From NCBI GenBank assembly GCA_017163975.1, contig JAFFSR010000280.1, positions 496,001-560,000 on the forward strand: a DNA stretch of 64,000 nucleotides, written 5' to 3'. This document shows, one piece after another, positions 12,965 to 27,400 of the stretch. Positions within the stretch are counted from its first letter, which is position 1; each line of letters starts with the position of its first letter. The notes beneath the pieces are model-generated. The model saw only the letters and a list, made by a program, of their open reading frames with translations, searched no databases and was not told the DNA's origin. This stretch comes from Anastatus disparis (Eukaryota; Arthropoda; Insecta; Hymenoptera; Eupelmidae). The translations under genes were made by a program, and so were the position numbers.

Positions 12965-13050
12965 ACTGACGGGAAATCGAACCTACAACCTTCAAGTTAC
13001 AATTGTTTTCAGCGTTAAGTACTTTTCGCCTGAACTGCTTGAGCCAATGG
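12965..13050 (-). repeat. tRNA-like relic, class II type (possible SINE head)
   Basis: Read on the minus strand, the segment has an A-box-like TGGCTCAAGCAGTTCAGGCG and, about 60 nt later, a B-box-like GTAGGTTCGATTTCCC. The spacing fits a tRNA with a long variable arm (Leu or Ser class). The anticodon stem is not well paired and the acceptor ends do not match, so it is either a decayed tRNA pseudogene or the head of a different SINE family. Only this copy is seen in the window. Confidence 0.45.
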
Positions 13051-13195
13051 TCTCTTGAAACTTAAAGCAGAGATAATTTATTGATTATTTAATGTAATAC
13101 AACGTTTTCCTGTAAAATTTTGAAAATTTTTAATAAATGTAAGATAATTTTTAGCTTTATTATAAGATATGATCTCTTTGTTTATTTTGTGAAGG

Positions 13196-13530
13196 GAGGT
13201 GTCCCACAAACATGTATAAAAAAAAGAGAACATAGGGAAATGTGTAAAACTGTTATTAATGCTTACATTAAGTAAAAATATGAAAATTAAAAAGGTAATT
13301 AATGTGAGGAAACAAAGTGAAATGTGAGAAAATAAAGATTGAAAATTGAAAAAATAAGCGAAAAAATCAAGATTTCGTCAGACGTTTGAAAGAAACAATG
13401 GAATAATTAAATTTTATTTTGATTTTTCTAATACAAACTTAAATAATTTAGTTTAAATTTTGTATATCTTCATAAATCTCTTGATGATTTTAAGATGAAA
13501 ACTGTTTTACATCAAGATTTCACAAATTAT
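13196..13530 (+). repeat. Dispersed repeat family R, copy 3
   Basis: It starts at GAGGTGTCCCACAAACA and matches the copy at 22239-22590 almost throughout, sharing for instance CTGTTATTAATGCTTACATT and GTCAGACRTTTG, through to a final ATCAAGATTTCACAAATTA-like tail. It has no coding frame. The two minus/plus copies at 3812-4300 lack the 5' part beginning with the GTGTCCCAC motif. Confidence 0.8.
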
Positions 13531-14128
13531 TTTGTAGACATGTTCTTTTGTAAAAGAAATGGAAAAACAAAAGCAAAATAAGTAAGTGTTAAAGAGTTAA
13601 ATAATAAATTTTTTTTGTATTACGATCAAGAATGTAACATTTTTGGTATCCAAAAATAAATTTCTCAAGAAAGTCGTAAAGAAAATTAGTCTCGAAAAAT
13701 CATTACACAATCTTTGAAGTAAATATTTCCCCCTTATATACCGAAGTACTTTAACAGCATCCTTAACACACAAGTCAAACATGCCTTTTCGTATACTTTA
13801 ACGATATATAAGCAAAGGAAATCGTTCGAGGTCAATCGGCCCTTGGACTTTTGCCGCAAAAGAAACTCAGTCAGCCGTTTGCTTTTCCATTTCCCGCCAA
13901 TTTCCGATCGCACTCTTGATCATAAAACTCACTTTTCATCTCTTTTTTTTCTCCACCCTTAACACTGGGCAACCCTATTTCCGTCACTTTTTTTCCATTT
14001 TATATATGTTTACCAATAAAAGGGTAAAAAAGGAAAAAAGCACTTTGAACGATATAGAAAATATTGCGCATTGTTATGCTCTTATAAATTAAAAGTTTAC
14101 TACTCTATAAGATTGGTAGACCAAAGCC

Positions 14129-14173
<45 letters not shown>

Positions 14174-17100
14174 TATCATTGATACAATGCAATATATCAT
14201 AAAATAAAACTGCACTGTATATTTTATCTGAACGTGAAAATAAATTGTGCTACCGTATAGTACAAAACAACCACAGCAAAGGAAACAAAATAAGAATGTA
14301 AGATTTTTCGATTATTAAATTTTTATGCAATCGTGAGAAATATGTGAGGAGAGGTTTCCTTATTTACATAATTTAAAATTAAATCAAGAAACAAAAATTA
14401 TTACAAAAGATAAAAAGTTATAGTTTAAAAAAGTTTTTAATCATGTCATTTACATAAAATCTTTAAACTGCTTTAAAGGCTTCTTTTTGAGTAATAAAGA
14501 TAACTTTTTTCCTGGTGTTATAAATTTATGAGACAAAAAAGTATTTTTTGATTTTGGTTTAATAATTTCCATGCATAAATAATATATTTAATGTTAAAGG
14601 TTTAATAATATTTTTTAGCTCTTTTTTGACAAAAGAATAAATATTTATAAAATTGAACAGCTGTAGCTCAATATAAACAAGCAAGATCCTTTTGTATCAT
14701 AAAAAAACTTTCTTAAGAGAGAAAAAATTAATTTTATTGTTTTGTTTTGGAGATAAGTTTGGGAAACCGCATTGTCTATCTGAACCTACAATTTTAAAGT
14801 TTTTCATACTGTTCTTGGAAAGTGAGCAATAAAATACTTTTTTTCTTTATTGAATAAAATATTGCTTCTTATGACATGAGATAAAACTATCTTTATATTT
14901 TTAGTCATAGTCTGTTTATTGTTAAAATTAATAAAAGTCCTCGATTATATAAAAGAAAATGAAGCATAAACAAATTTTGAAAAAGGATTCCAGAATATTT
15001 TTTTGAATTAGCTATTTTCATATTATTTTCTTCTCTCCTTTCCATATTTTTCCTATTTATTTAAAATTTTGTTTAAAAGTATGAAGGATAGGAGATGAAT
15101 ATAGAACGTTGATTTGAAAAATATTCGAGAACATTTTTTCCAATATCAAAAATATTCGAGTAAGTATTATCGAAAATTCATTTGAATGATTTTTCAAAAT
15201 TCTCGTATGCTTGATTTTTTTATATTAAAGCTTATGCATTTGAAGACTCTCATCAATTTCAACGATAAATAGACTAACAAGGAAAGTTTTATTTCCAAAT
15301 CTCGAATTTTCTTGTGACTTTAGGGTTTTTTTTTAATTTAAAATGATGGAAAATTCTGCGTTATTCTGTTCAGTGCTCGATTTTTTAAGTTCTATTTTTA
15401 AATAATTTCGTTCGAATATCGATAATATTTAGAAAAATTTACGATTGTCTTAAAGTCGTATAGTTTTTCAGCTAATTATTCTAAAAGATTTTTAATAGAA
15501 GCATATAAAAATTGAAATAAAAATCTATTGATTGAAAAAACTGATTCAAAAAGCTGAATTTGTTCAAAAGTTATAAGTGAATAAAGTAAAATACAACAAC
15601 CAATTTTTATACGCACTTTCAACTTTTTTTTTCGTTTTACAAATGGAGAGTCAATTGAACTTTTTTGAAAATTTTTTTTCTATACGAATGATTTTAATCT
15701 AAACTTTTAAAATTCGAACAAAACTGATTGAACCGAATGAGTACAGCTTATTGGATAATTTTAAAGAAAATCCGAGACCTATATTTTTGTTATAATTCAA
15801 AAAAGTATTCGAAGAATTTCACGATCGAAAATAAAAGTTACTATAATTATTAAGTAAAATAACATGATTGTTTTCAATTGCTATTAATAAATATGGATAA
15901 ATTTTTATAAAAATATCTAACAAAAAAATAAAATTTATATTAATTAAAATAGTCATACAAGTACTGGATCTATTGAAATAATGATATTATAAATCAAATT
16001 TTCTTCAAATACATTGTATATCTAATGAGACATTATTAAAAATTCATATGAAAATAATCTCAATTGAGAATTCATAAAACTATATTAAACATTACTCAAC
16101 AACCTAATCAAATGAGAGCTTTTGTTCAATGTATATGACTATTATTTAATAGTAATTATCATTCGAGCCACGTAGATTTTATTATCTCTTAATATCAGAA
16201 ATCGATAAACTTGCTTACCCTCTATGTATATACTATATACTTATCTTGAAGTCACTTATCCGGATATGTACACATACAATCAGATGGTATTAACATATGT
16301 AATTGAGCTTACGAAGATAAAGCTGAACTTGCATTACGTGATGTATAAAGTATGTAAATTCAATTTATATGTTTTGATATGCTATTGTTGCTATGTAAAG
16401 TAAAGATTAAGTTATACGTAAACAAACAATGCTTGATATGAAAATCGATTGTTATTTGATATTGAAATTATGATGGAGTTGATATTTATTTAATTTCAAA
16501 CGATCAATACAATCTGTTATTTCATTTTATCCTTTGTATCATTGTTCTGAGTCTATTGAAAAGAAAATATTTGTTTGTGAAAGCAAATCAAACTTTTTAA
16601 AATAAATTATTACTTTACATTTATTCATATACTTTTTATAAATAAAGCAAATAAGTTATTTGATTTGCGAAATCCGCTAAACAAATGAGAACTTCGATTA
16701 AATTATTTTCTATTTAAATTAAATTAATTTTCTTTTTGTTTTTAAACGTTACAATTACTTTAATATTAATTTTATAAACTTTTAAAGCCCTTTATTCAAT
16801 TATTTTGTTCTACAATATGAAAATTGAATATACAAAGAATTAAAAATACATTATGTCATTATCCATCGATAAAATATATTTATTAGCAAAAATTATTTTA
16901 TGTCTTTTTAGAGGCATTATGCCACTTAATGGAACTTTATAATTAAATACTGAAATCGGAACTTTATAATGACGCTCGAGGCGAATCAGTTTACACTCAT
17001 TCAAATAAAATAATTACTATAGACACTGGTATAGAAATGCTTAACAATGCCATTTTCTCTATAGACAAAGAGCTTGTATTAAGCGCAAAAAAAACATTTA

Positions 17101-19430
17101 ACAATAAAGATAATCCTCTTTCTATGAATAATAATTAAATTAATTATACAACGATGCTTACGGAAAATCACATAATATAAATATCAGTAATATTAATTAA
17201 TATAATCTTAACAGGTTAGTAGAAATAACGACTTTTGAAGAAAAATAGTTTATTATTTGAATTTATAGTTTGAAAAGGTTCGCTTGCATAAATAAAATAA
17301 ATATAAGAAATTTCATAAGTGTTTTTATAAAGTTTAATCTATAAATTTGATTAAAAGTAGTTTACGGTGGTGAGCACGGCTCTGACTTTAATCTTCGCCA
17401 GCTTTTAAGTTAAATATCTTTTTTCCTGTTTGATTAAATAATAAGTCTTTTAAATGTTTCTCTATTTAATATTTATAATAGAAAATTTATAACGAATTTT
17501 GAGTAAATAAAGTACTAAGACGACTTACAGTGAAAATTATAAAAATTTTTTATAGGAATGTTAATAAATAAGAGTCTTCTATGTACTATTCATATTAACA
17601 ACCACGAATTTTGAAATAAAATATCATTTTTTAATGCTTGGTAATTTGTATTAAATTTCTTATGTGAATCAATTTTTCTTCTACGTATTCAATAAATTAC
17701 CAAAAAAAGGAATCATTAACCTCTTTCAAAAGAAGAGCTTTGATAAAACTATCTTGGAGAAGTATTTCAAAAATTGTTATCAGTTTTTACTATCCATAGG
17801 AAAACCATTCGATATGAATGTTCAATTCCGATAAGCACTAAAACTTGCTTTTCTTTTAACATCATGGATAATTTTTTCTTTTTGGTTGCTGACTATCAAA
17901 GGTACATAAAAAAAAAGAAACGCAAACCTCTCAGAAACTTCAAATCAATTTGTAAGAGCTCGACCAAGTAGAATGAACAGGCATCGTTATTATCGGATTT
18001 TTCGCATAGCGCGAATTTTATCTTTTCTCATTTCAGCTTCAACTTATTCTTTATTTTTTTTTCATATTATTTAGCATCGGTATTACTGGAAAAGAAAAAA
18101 ATTAACCGTTATTGATCGTATATTAAGTACCCTACAAATAAGAATTATTATGCATACTTTTATAAAGGAAATTGCACGGGGATCGTTGACAATTTATTTT
18201 TAAAATTCATACAACTTATAAAAAATAGTAATTAAATTAATACACATTTTTCGTACAATTTATGAATTAATATACATATTCATTAAAATTTCAGAAACCA
18301 GTTCGATAATTATCCTGATAGAAACTAAAAATAATTGGATAACGAATTGGTTATTTTTTACGGTGAATTTTAAATATATATTAGTGTTCTGAGTAATAAA
18401 TTTGTTCAGATTTTCATTAGAATATGTTTATTTAGGTAATAACATCAAGAACAATATATTTAAAATGTTATACCAACATAAAAACTATTATAAATTTGAT
18501 CTCTTCTTTCTTTTCGTTATAAGGCGAAATTCATAATAAATTTAATAGCTGAATTTCAATGAAATAATATTGACCCATATGTATAAGCCCTTATAAAATC
18601 TTAAATTCTTTCGTATTATCATACTCATTTTGAAATTATAATTTAAGTAAATATTAAAATATATAAAACGTTATACCGCAGACGCGCAATAACCTTTTTT
18701 CCTTTCTTTAAAAAGAAGATCCACCTTCTCGTAATTTTGGGTAACAATATTATATCGTTATCTTGTCTTTAAAAAAAGAAAAAAATTTTTTTCTCTCCCC
18801 ATTACGTATCCCTTATCTTCAACAAACAGATGACTTGACTATATTGACCTCTGGGATTTTCAAACCTCTTTTTTCTGAGCTTTTTATGGATTAAATTTCT
18901 TAGAATAAAAAAAGTTTTTTTTTTCTATTTTATTTGTATGAAATAAAATCTAGCTGCTGAAAGACGTTGATCTTGTTATAATAACCCCCAAAAAGAGTTG
19001 AGATTCTTGTACTCCCAATGTATTCGACTATTTTGGAACGGCCTTTATATTAAAAAGGGCCTTAAAATATGATTTTTTCATAAAATCGAAGCTTTTCTTT
19101 TCTTGAATAATGCTTTTTTTATTCTTTTACTTTCTTGAGCGGATTATAATTCTGGAAGTGATAAATGCTTCACATGATTAGCGCTGAAGTATATTAATGA
19201 CTTTCATAGAAAAATAGCAGGTGTAATAAAGAAGGAAATTTATGATCTTGTACATTTTAAATGGAATATAACTTAAACAGAGGTAATTACAGTTAATCAT
19301 AATTTCAACTTATTTTAATTAAAATTTGGTTAGTTTCAAAAACAGGTCAACAAATCTAATATAAAATGTCAAAAGTACGATTTTCAAATATAAAAATGTA
19401 ACAATTTCGAACCATAAAACTCTAATTATA
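13531..19430. other. Non-coding A+T-rich stretch
   Basis: No supportable gene; the open frames at 13.6 and 17.8 kb are short and unrecognised. A (TA)n microsatellite lies at 14132-14165. Several poly-T and poly-A tracts occur around 18.7-19.1 kb. Confidence 0.6.
14132..14165. repeat. (TA)n microsatellite
   Basis: About 17 uninterrupted TA dinucleotides, followed by a short interrupted ACACATATATAT tail. Confidence 0.97.
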
Positions 19431-19635
19431 TTTTTTATTTTGTTTAACGTGGCTGTATTTATGCTATCATTACGATGCTAATTAGCAACGGAGATCGTTT
19501 CAGTGTGTTTGTGAACAAAGCACATGTATAGTATACAGTGGTGCTTGTATCAATAGATCGCCGAGAGCGTGATTTGAACTCGAGTCCTCGAGATTATGAA
19601 TCCATCACTTTACTGAGTGAGCCACTGACGACCTT
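19431..19635 (-). mobile_element. tRNA-derived SINE, copy 2
   Basis: On the minus strand it carries the same head as copy 1 (CAGTGGCTCACTCAGTAAAG as A-box region, GAGTTCAAATCACG as a decayed B-box) and the same body (CAAGCACCACTGTATAC, GTTCACAAACACACTGAAAC, GATCTCCGTTGC). The tail GATAGCATAAATACAGCC...AAATAAAA is longer than in copy 1. The anticodon position reads CAT. No clear target duplication was found, consistent with an older insertion. The 62-codon plus-strand open frame here is antisense SINE sequence. Confidence 0.85.
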
Positions 19636-21948
19636 TGTGCATGTCTTTAATATTTTTAACACTCATATTTATTATAGTAAAAAGAAAATAAAAAAAAGAT
19701 TTCATATTCTATTTAAATATTTATAATAATTACTTTACCTATACTGTTTACACATAATAAAGCCTTAGCAATTGTGGTTTTAAACAAATGATAAAGCAAA
19801 TTACTATAAGATTATGGTTAATGTAAAAAAAATAACAAGCTATTTATTATTTATTTTATTTTATTATTTTTTGTGCTTTTGTTAAGTTAATTATTGAATA
19901 TTTTATTGCGTGAAAAAGTACATCCCGTGTAAAGTAATCAAGTTGCAGAATAATTAATTTTCTCACTTTAAAGATTATAATAGATTTTTGTTAATCCACA
20001 AAACTAAAATAATGATAAAATAAGCCTGTCAATGTTTTAAAATGATAAATAAAAAAAAAATAATTTGATATTCTAATTTCCATCGATTTTCCATTTAACC
20101 ATACGGAAATATTAAGAAAGTAAACGTTGCTCTACATTTTCCAATACATAAGTGGCGTTGTATATGTAACAATGTTTTGATTCAACTAGATTCTTTTTTC
20201 TCTTTTTTTGTTTTGCTTGTACTCAACGATAAATTCGCTTTAAAGTCAAGTGTACTGTCGGATGCTTTCTCAATATTCTTTCTAAAAGCAATCGATATTG
20301 GAGAGTGTGGTTTGACGATCTCGTGTCAAGTATATGATTGAAATGGTAAATGAAAAAAAAAAATAACTAGGTCAACTATGCCATGCAATAATTTATAGAT
20401 GCGCAAATAGTACTTTGTTTTATTTATTTATATTTTTTTAACGAAGATATTGAAATTTCAATGGGCTATTCTTGATTTTGGCCTGAAATCAAGGTATCAC
20501 ATAAATGAATATATTTATTAGTTTCGAGTGGTGGTATAGGATTTCAATTTTATTTCAATTGGTTTGTTAAATAAACGAATTTCATTTGTTGAAGTATTTA
20601 ATATTTACAAAGAGCTAAATTCATGAATACAATATTTGTAAAGTTTAATAAAATAAAAGAGAATTTGTTTGTACATGTATACATTTAAATGTTATAATTG
20701 AAAAACAATTTGTTTGTAGATATTATGAATTTATTAGAAATAGTTATATTGTCAATTGATTGAATATTACTCAATGAAATTGAACTTCGTGAGGATTTGT
20801 TCATTTTAAAATCTATTTGTGATAAAATATTAAAACTTGAATTATTGTTCAAAACATAAATTGATTTTGCTGCAACTTTTTTGATACTTTTTTTGTTATG
20901 TAATTACGCAAAAAATAATAAAGAAAAAATATTTTCTACATCAAATCTATATTATTTATATTATGTAATAAACTAATTATTCTTGACTTCTTTGATTTGA
21001 AAGTAAAAATATACAATTCATTTATCTTTTTAACATATATATGAAAAAAAAAGAATGGTGATAAAATACTTGATGATTTTTGCTTTGTTCGTATTCAAAT
21101 TTTGAAAAACATATTAAATATATTTATAAATTATTCATTCAAGCAACAGCTACACACGATTAAATTTTATGAAAAGACTGACAAAAAATAATTTATCGTT
21201 TACCTCCTTCGAAAACAGAAGTTACATCACAAGGTTAAGAAAAAAACTTTCGGTAAAAACTTAATGCGAAACATAATATGAAAACTATATATCATGAGTA
21301 CCATAAATCTTATAATTTTGCGAAACTCAATACTGTATCGAGTTTAAGTGACCTCGGACTTTCGAAAATCCAAAGTAACAATTAACAATATGACTACGTG
21401 ATCCGCTTACCCTATCGCAAAAGCTTTTGTTCTTTGCTTTTCGTCTCTTAAAGCTTCCCCCTTGGACTCTGCAGAAGGTTACTCTGAGAAAATGATGATG
21501 TGCATCACGTACTTGCAATAAGTTTTTGACACTGTGTGCGTGTATGAGCTTATATCCCTTGCCTCTTTTTGTTACTCTTTCCTTTACTTCCTCTCTCTTT
21601 CTTACCTCTTCTGCTCTTTCTCTCTCTCTCACTCTCTCTGCTTTTTGAGACTAAAAACTTAGACGAAATTTATGGGCCAAGTATGTGAAGACTTGCAGCG
21701 ATCTTGTACGCTTCTATAACTTCAACTTATTATTTATTGCTGACATTATCCGTGGTTTCTCTTTTGGTGTAATTTTATCTTTTTTCTATTCGTAATATAT
21801 AAACAAATAAAATGTTAATTTTATAAATATAATTATTATATCGTATATTTAACTAAAAGGTTAGTATGATAGAAATTTAGATTTTGGTTGATAGAAATTT
21901 CTATTATCCTTGCCCTCCAAAGGTTAATATGGGTGTAATAGTACATTA
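19636..21948. other. Non-coding stretch with a CT-rich block
   Basis: No supportable gene. A polypyrimidine block (CTCT and CTTT runs, about 21550-21650) lies in a slightly G+C-raised segment; the 101-codon minus-strand frame through it is an Arg/Glu-rich translation of that simple repeat. Confidence 0.55.
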
Positions 21949-22030
21949 TGCAATCAGGAAGTAAAGTCGCATACATCTCCTAAGGGCCGTGATTGCCTGT
22001 GGGAGAAATAGACTTTACTTCCGCGTTGCA
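21949..22030. repeat. 82-nt hairpin with 20-nt arms
   Basis: TGCAATCAGGAAGTAAAGTC (21949-21968) faces GACTTTACTTCCGCGTTGCA (22011-22030), pairing except around TCA/CGC, and further in CTCC pairs with GGGAG. The loop is G+C-raised (AAGGGCCGTGATTGCC). Size and shape are compatible with a short MITE or a microRNA-like precursor; the sequence alone does not separate these. Confidence 0.7.
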
Positions 22031-22238
22031 TATAGAACTTTTTCCCTATCTTATCCATGGCCACTTTATTAACTTACTAAAAATAACTTTAATCAAATAA
22101 TAATTGAAATGTACAATTTAATTCAAAAATAGAAACTATAACATAAACACTATCAAATAATTTCAGTTTATTATTAAAATGAAAAGTTTTTTGAGTCATT
22201 TACATAAACTTTTAATTATATTCAACAAAATTTCGAAA

Positions 22239-22590
22239 GAGGTGTCCCACAAACACGCATCGAAACAAGGAACGCAGGGAAACGTAAAAAGCTGTTATTA
22301 ATGCTTACATTAAGTAAAAATATGAAAATTAAAAAAGAAATTAATGCGAAGAAATAAAGGGGAATGTGAGAAAATAAACGATAAAAATTGCAAAACTAAG
22401 TGAAAAAATCAAAATTTTGTCAGACATTTGGAAAAAACAATGGAATAATTAAATTTTATTTTGATTTTTCTAATACAAATTTAATTAATTTGGTGTTACG
22501 TACATTAATTTTGTATATTTTCATAAATCACTTCATAATTAAAAGATAAAAACTTTTATACCAAGATTTTACCAATTACTTTATGTGAAT
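22239..22590 (+). repeat. Dispersed repeat family R, copy 4
   Basis: It begins GAGGTGTCCCACAAACACG and runs collinear with the copy at 13196-13530, ending near ACCAAGATTTTACCAATTAC. It has a small insertion (GGTGTTACGTACA) relative to the other copies. No protein is encoded. Confidence 0.8.
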
Positions 22591-25500
22591 CATCTTTTAA
22601 ATATTAATATTTTACAAATTTGAAATATATTGATTTTTATTAAAATTGAATACTTCTCTAATTATTTTTATCAATTTATTCAATAGTTCGTTTTAAATTT
22701 CAGTAATTTATTCACTTTCATAAAATAAGCTAAGAAATATTAAGATACAATGGTATAAAACTAGTGAATATGAAGGTTAAATCAGATATTTCGAAATTTT
22801 CTTTTCAAATTATTGATTAAAACAAATTTTCAAATAAACTTGATTTAGCCTAAAAGTCCCTGCTACTTAAAATTATCTTATCCGTTTTAAACTCCTTAGA
22901 GAAAATTTTTTTAAATTGCTGAAATCGTTTTTTTATGCGCGATAATTTAAGAAACCCCTTGGCGCAAGTTTAAGTAATATCGTAAAAATTCTTTTTAAAA
23001 TTATTTCCCTTTCTGAGGGATAAAATTTTAAAAAGCCAGTGTTTATAGCTACAGAACCTTTATCACGCCAAACTAAGCGCAAAAACCCGTGAAATTCCAA
23101 ATTCTTTAGGTGCAGTAATTACGACTCGAGAGTTAATGAGTGAACTAATCGATCAATCTACCAGCTTTCATATATATTGTGTACGTATATGTATGTATGT
23201 ATGTACGTAAGTATAAATGTGTACTTGTGTATGTCTGTACATGTGTACTAGAAAAGTAAGTTGAACGAAACACATTTGTCTGTGTAAATTATATTGGTGC
23301 GCGATTGTAGAATTTAATTTATTCACTTATTTATAGCATCCTTATTTCAAGAATTTTATTACGAAAGTTATTTATCGATCGATGTTATCTATTCTTTTAT
23401 TTGAAAAATTATCAGTACTTAAAAGATATTTTTTTCTTATCGACTTTTTTTACAAAATTTATAAGCATTGTTGGCAACAAAATGATAATCGAGTTAATAA
23501 ATAACTAAAATAATCGCAATTTATCTAGTATTTACGAAAAAACAAATTTGTTTTGAGCGGATAAATTTAGTATAATAAAGTTATTATCAATATCAAAAGA
23601 CCTTGAACAAATAACACTTAATAAATATTTTTCTATGATAATTTCATAGAACTTAATAAAATTGCTAGCCATATCGTTTGCTGTTAAACGAAAACAATAC
23701 CCATATGAGATAAAGACCTAAGAAAACAGAAAATTTTTTTTTATAGGACATAGCTTTAAATCGAAAGTTGTTTGCGAATTGAACTTTTTCATCTCGCATG
23801 ACCTTGAATGTCAAAACTTTATTTTTTTTTTGGAAACTTGCTCAATAACATTTAACCTACTTAAAACGTAACTACTTCAGATCTATTATCTTTGCATTTC
23901 TGTTAACTTTTACGATACAGTTGTTTTCTTTATACTGTTTGATTCGAGATTTTAATTTTATTTGACGATAAGGTTTTGTTGGTTTACTTTTCTGTAATAC
24001 GAGTATTTTTACGATTTTTGTATTCTTGTGTATTTTGACTATTGTAAAATTGTAATTTTTTATTAGTTTTATTTTTATCACGTAATGGCTGCTTAGACAA
24101 TAATAAAAATAAATTGAGTCGTTTAATCGATCACAATAAATTTTTTATTTGATTTTTTGTTCGCAAGGATGTTTTGCTATTGCATATATGATAGAAGTTC
24201 ATTAATAATTAAATTTATGAATGACGATATGATAATACAATGTTGGCATATGTCATTACAAGAATAACATATGTTTTTGCACTTGTAGAAACGATAAAGT
24301 ACTTTTAAAATTAAATAATGATGTTATATTCAATTTCAAAATTTATGGTTAGCCAAAATTTTTAAACTAAAAATTTCAATAATTCTATAAAAAACAATAT
24401 TTTAATAAAACAAATAGTATTAATTTAAAAATTTATCTAATGATTTAACTTCCGATCCTTGTTATTATATTTCAATCAACCCAACGTTCTAATTAAACAT
24501 TGTATATATTTATAAGTTACAGATTCGCGTAAACGAATCTCTTGTACATAAGATACAATCTATTCCGAAACGTTATACAAAAGTTTCGAAACTTGTGTAA
24601 CTCGGCTGCCGATGTTGAGATCACGTTGCTTAAACTTGAATTGTGGATTATCGGATACCCTTGGTACAGTTTCGAATTGTCTAAGCTTTCGTCCCGTTTT
24701 ACAAATGTTTGCACTGTGGTTTTTTTTCCATTTTCTTTATTATAGTTGGGAAATATTTAAATAAACTTTCAATATGAACGTCAAACAATCGAAATCGATT
24801 AAAAAAAGTATCAATAAATAGTTAATACATTTTTACTGATTTAGAATTTTCCATTAAACTTTAATCATTATACAATCGTTTTGTTATAGCTTTGCAAATA
24901 AGCTCATTTAGCCTGTATTATAAGTATAAATCAATTGATATGGCTCTATTCACAATGTAATTTGTTAAAAATGTAATTTCAGGAAATCGATTTCTAACTG
25001 CTATGCAAAATTTTAATGAATGCAAGCTTTGTTCTCTATTTCTATTATGATACCATGATCAGCTAGCATCAATTTTCGTAATTCTAGAAATTATAGGCAA
25101 TAATTTCTAGCAAAGGAATTTCGCTGGTATATCGTTTATGTCCGTACGAAATAGTAATTCTTTATGATTGAAAACAAGAAAAAATATGAAATCAATACTG
25201 GAATTATGATGCAATTTCATTTCTGTTTATTATACAGATAAAGATGTTTATTTATATTTTTCAATAATAAAAAAAGATTGTAAAAACTATAGAATAAACA
25301 ATATTGCGTTTTGTATACACACAGGATGCAATATTTCTAACTATAAAACTTTAATAGAATATACAACAGTTATGTATGTTTGCGTGTTATGTGTAAAATA
25401 AATATAATAACATTAAAATCATTGGGAAGCAAATAAAAAATTTGAGTATACAAAAAAGAGTATTCATAAAAATATTAAGGAATTAAAATATAAGTCATAA

Positions 25501-27400
25501 TTAAAGTATATTATAATAAAAATCTAAATGAATATTTTACACGAATATATTTTTTTTATTTATTATTTTGAAAGTGATTTTTTCTGAACGATTGACGGGA
25601 GAAGAAAGAAAATTCGATACGAGGGGCTTTGTGTCGGTTGCAGGAAGAGAACGAGAGGAAAGTTACGCTTTATACAAGATTCACGAATTATTTTTGTTGT
25701 TGTGAGCGTGCAGCTTTCTAGTACAGTGGGATTTAGTGAATTCAGAATTTTTTTTCTTTCTTTTTTTTTGGTAGAGTGGAACTAAATCCTTTAAACTCTA
25801 AAGTTTAAGGGCGTTACGAAAGCTTCAGTTTAAAGTAGAAAAAAAGGATTTTATAAATTGTTTTACCAGTGAGCTTTGACGAATATTCTGAAAGCTTTGA
25901 TGTAACAGATTGTATATTTATTTCATTCTTTTTTTTAATTTTATTAAAAAGAGAAAAGAAAATTACAAAATGTTACAATTATTCCTATCGAAAATCAATG
26001 ACTGACTTCAAAGTAAATAAAAGTATATTTTATATTTTTACAATACAGTGGATACTTTTACATATTCGTAAACAAATAATTAACAAAATATTAAATATGC
26101 ACTTTCTATTTTGAAACATCAATTAATATTCCATTTAATTAAATTAAAAATATTATTGATATTAAAAAATTATTAGACTCATTATACATTCTTTTAAAAC
26201 ATTTTTTTATTAACGCATTTAAGAAAAGAAACAATAATAAATTAGTTCTCATGATCTTTAAAGAATATTAGACAAATGAATTATTGTAGCATATTTTCTT
26301 CGAATTCTTAAAATAAATAAATTTAATTAAATTTTTTTAATTATTAAAATTTCGATCAACTTTAAAAAGTAAATCTTTTCTTAAGAATATCTTAGTATCT
26401 TATATATTGCATTCACTTTATATACTAATTTTCCATTTATTTAATTAAATTAGAATTATAAGAGTATTCGTAGTTTTACTAGACAAATTAGTTACTTTAT
26501 TGCCGAACGTAAATTTCGTTTGAGCATTGGGAGTTTGTTACAAAATTAAACTTAAATTTTGCATCACTAAAATTTGTCGGATCGAAATAGATTTCTGGAT
26601 TACATTTTATTGAATTTCCAATTTTACTTTTCCTGTATTTGTTTGCGCAAATGTATTTTTTATTATTCTCCTTTTTATTCGTATATATGAACGAAGTTAT
26701 AGTAAACTAAAATAAAATTTAACTTTCAAATTTACTATTCTTATAAGCATTAATAGAATTTCGTCTGAGACGTAAACTCGATTTTCAAATTTACCATAAT
26801 AACGAATCAGATTAAACGAAAAACAGGATAATGCTTAAAAAAGTACTTTATAGTAGAAATTTTTGGTAATCTTCAATTAAAAACAGCTTAATACCGTACG
26901 AGAAATTGGCTTTTGTTCAGAAAACTCTTAGTTGGTATTAAAACGAATACGTATTCCAACAGTTAGGTACAGTATATACCCTTGCTCTAGCTTATGTAAT
27001 AGCTGTATATACGCGACTATAGAATCGATTAGCACAGATTAGAACCGCATATCCGCGAAGTAATTAGCGTTGAGGTGTACTCTATATGTTTACAACGTTA
27101 TATATTTGGCGACCTGAATATTTAGTAAATAAAAGTTTTCAAAAAAGGAACTCTTAGAGTATAAAAGCAACACGTGCCAAATTAACTTTAAGTATGCATG
27201 TAGGAGTTCAATTATTTGAAATTTCAATCTCTCAGATCGGATTAGTTTTGTCTTTAGGATTTTAGGCAAATACAATGGTTTAATTAAAAGCAAATCAAGC
27301 GAAATTGTACGAATAGGTGATTAATGCGGATCACGCAATTCTATTCACTTTTGATTTTGGTATATATCGCTGCCTTTATCAAAGAATAGTAGTGCACTTC
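22591..27400. other. Non-coding A+T-rich stretch
   Basis: No gene could be supported. A segment at 24.5-24.72 kb is open on both strands (65 and 67 codons) and slightly less A+T-rich, but neither translation is recognisable and no splice pair is evident. A G+C-raised patch lies at 25.58-25.73 kb. Confidence 0.55.

Noticed and set aside
21327..21632. 101-codon minus-strand frame with an Arg/Glu-rich start
   Set aside because: The N-terminal half is a translation of a CT-rich simple repeat, and the rest is unrecognisable with no splice or start signals.
24517..24745. Overlapping open frames on both strands
   Set aside because: Neither translation has a recognisable motif or good start and splice context; being open on both strands in a short segment is not evidence of coding.
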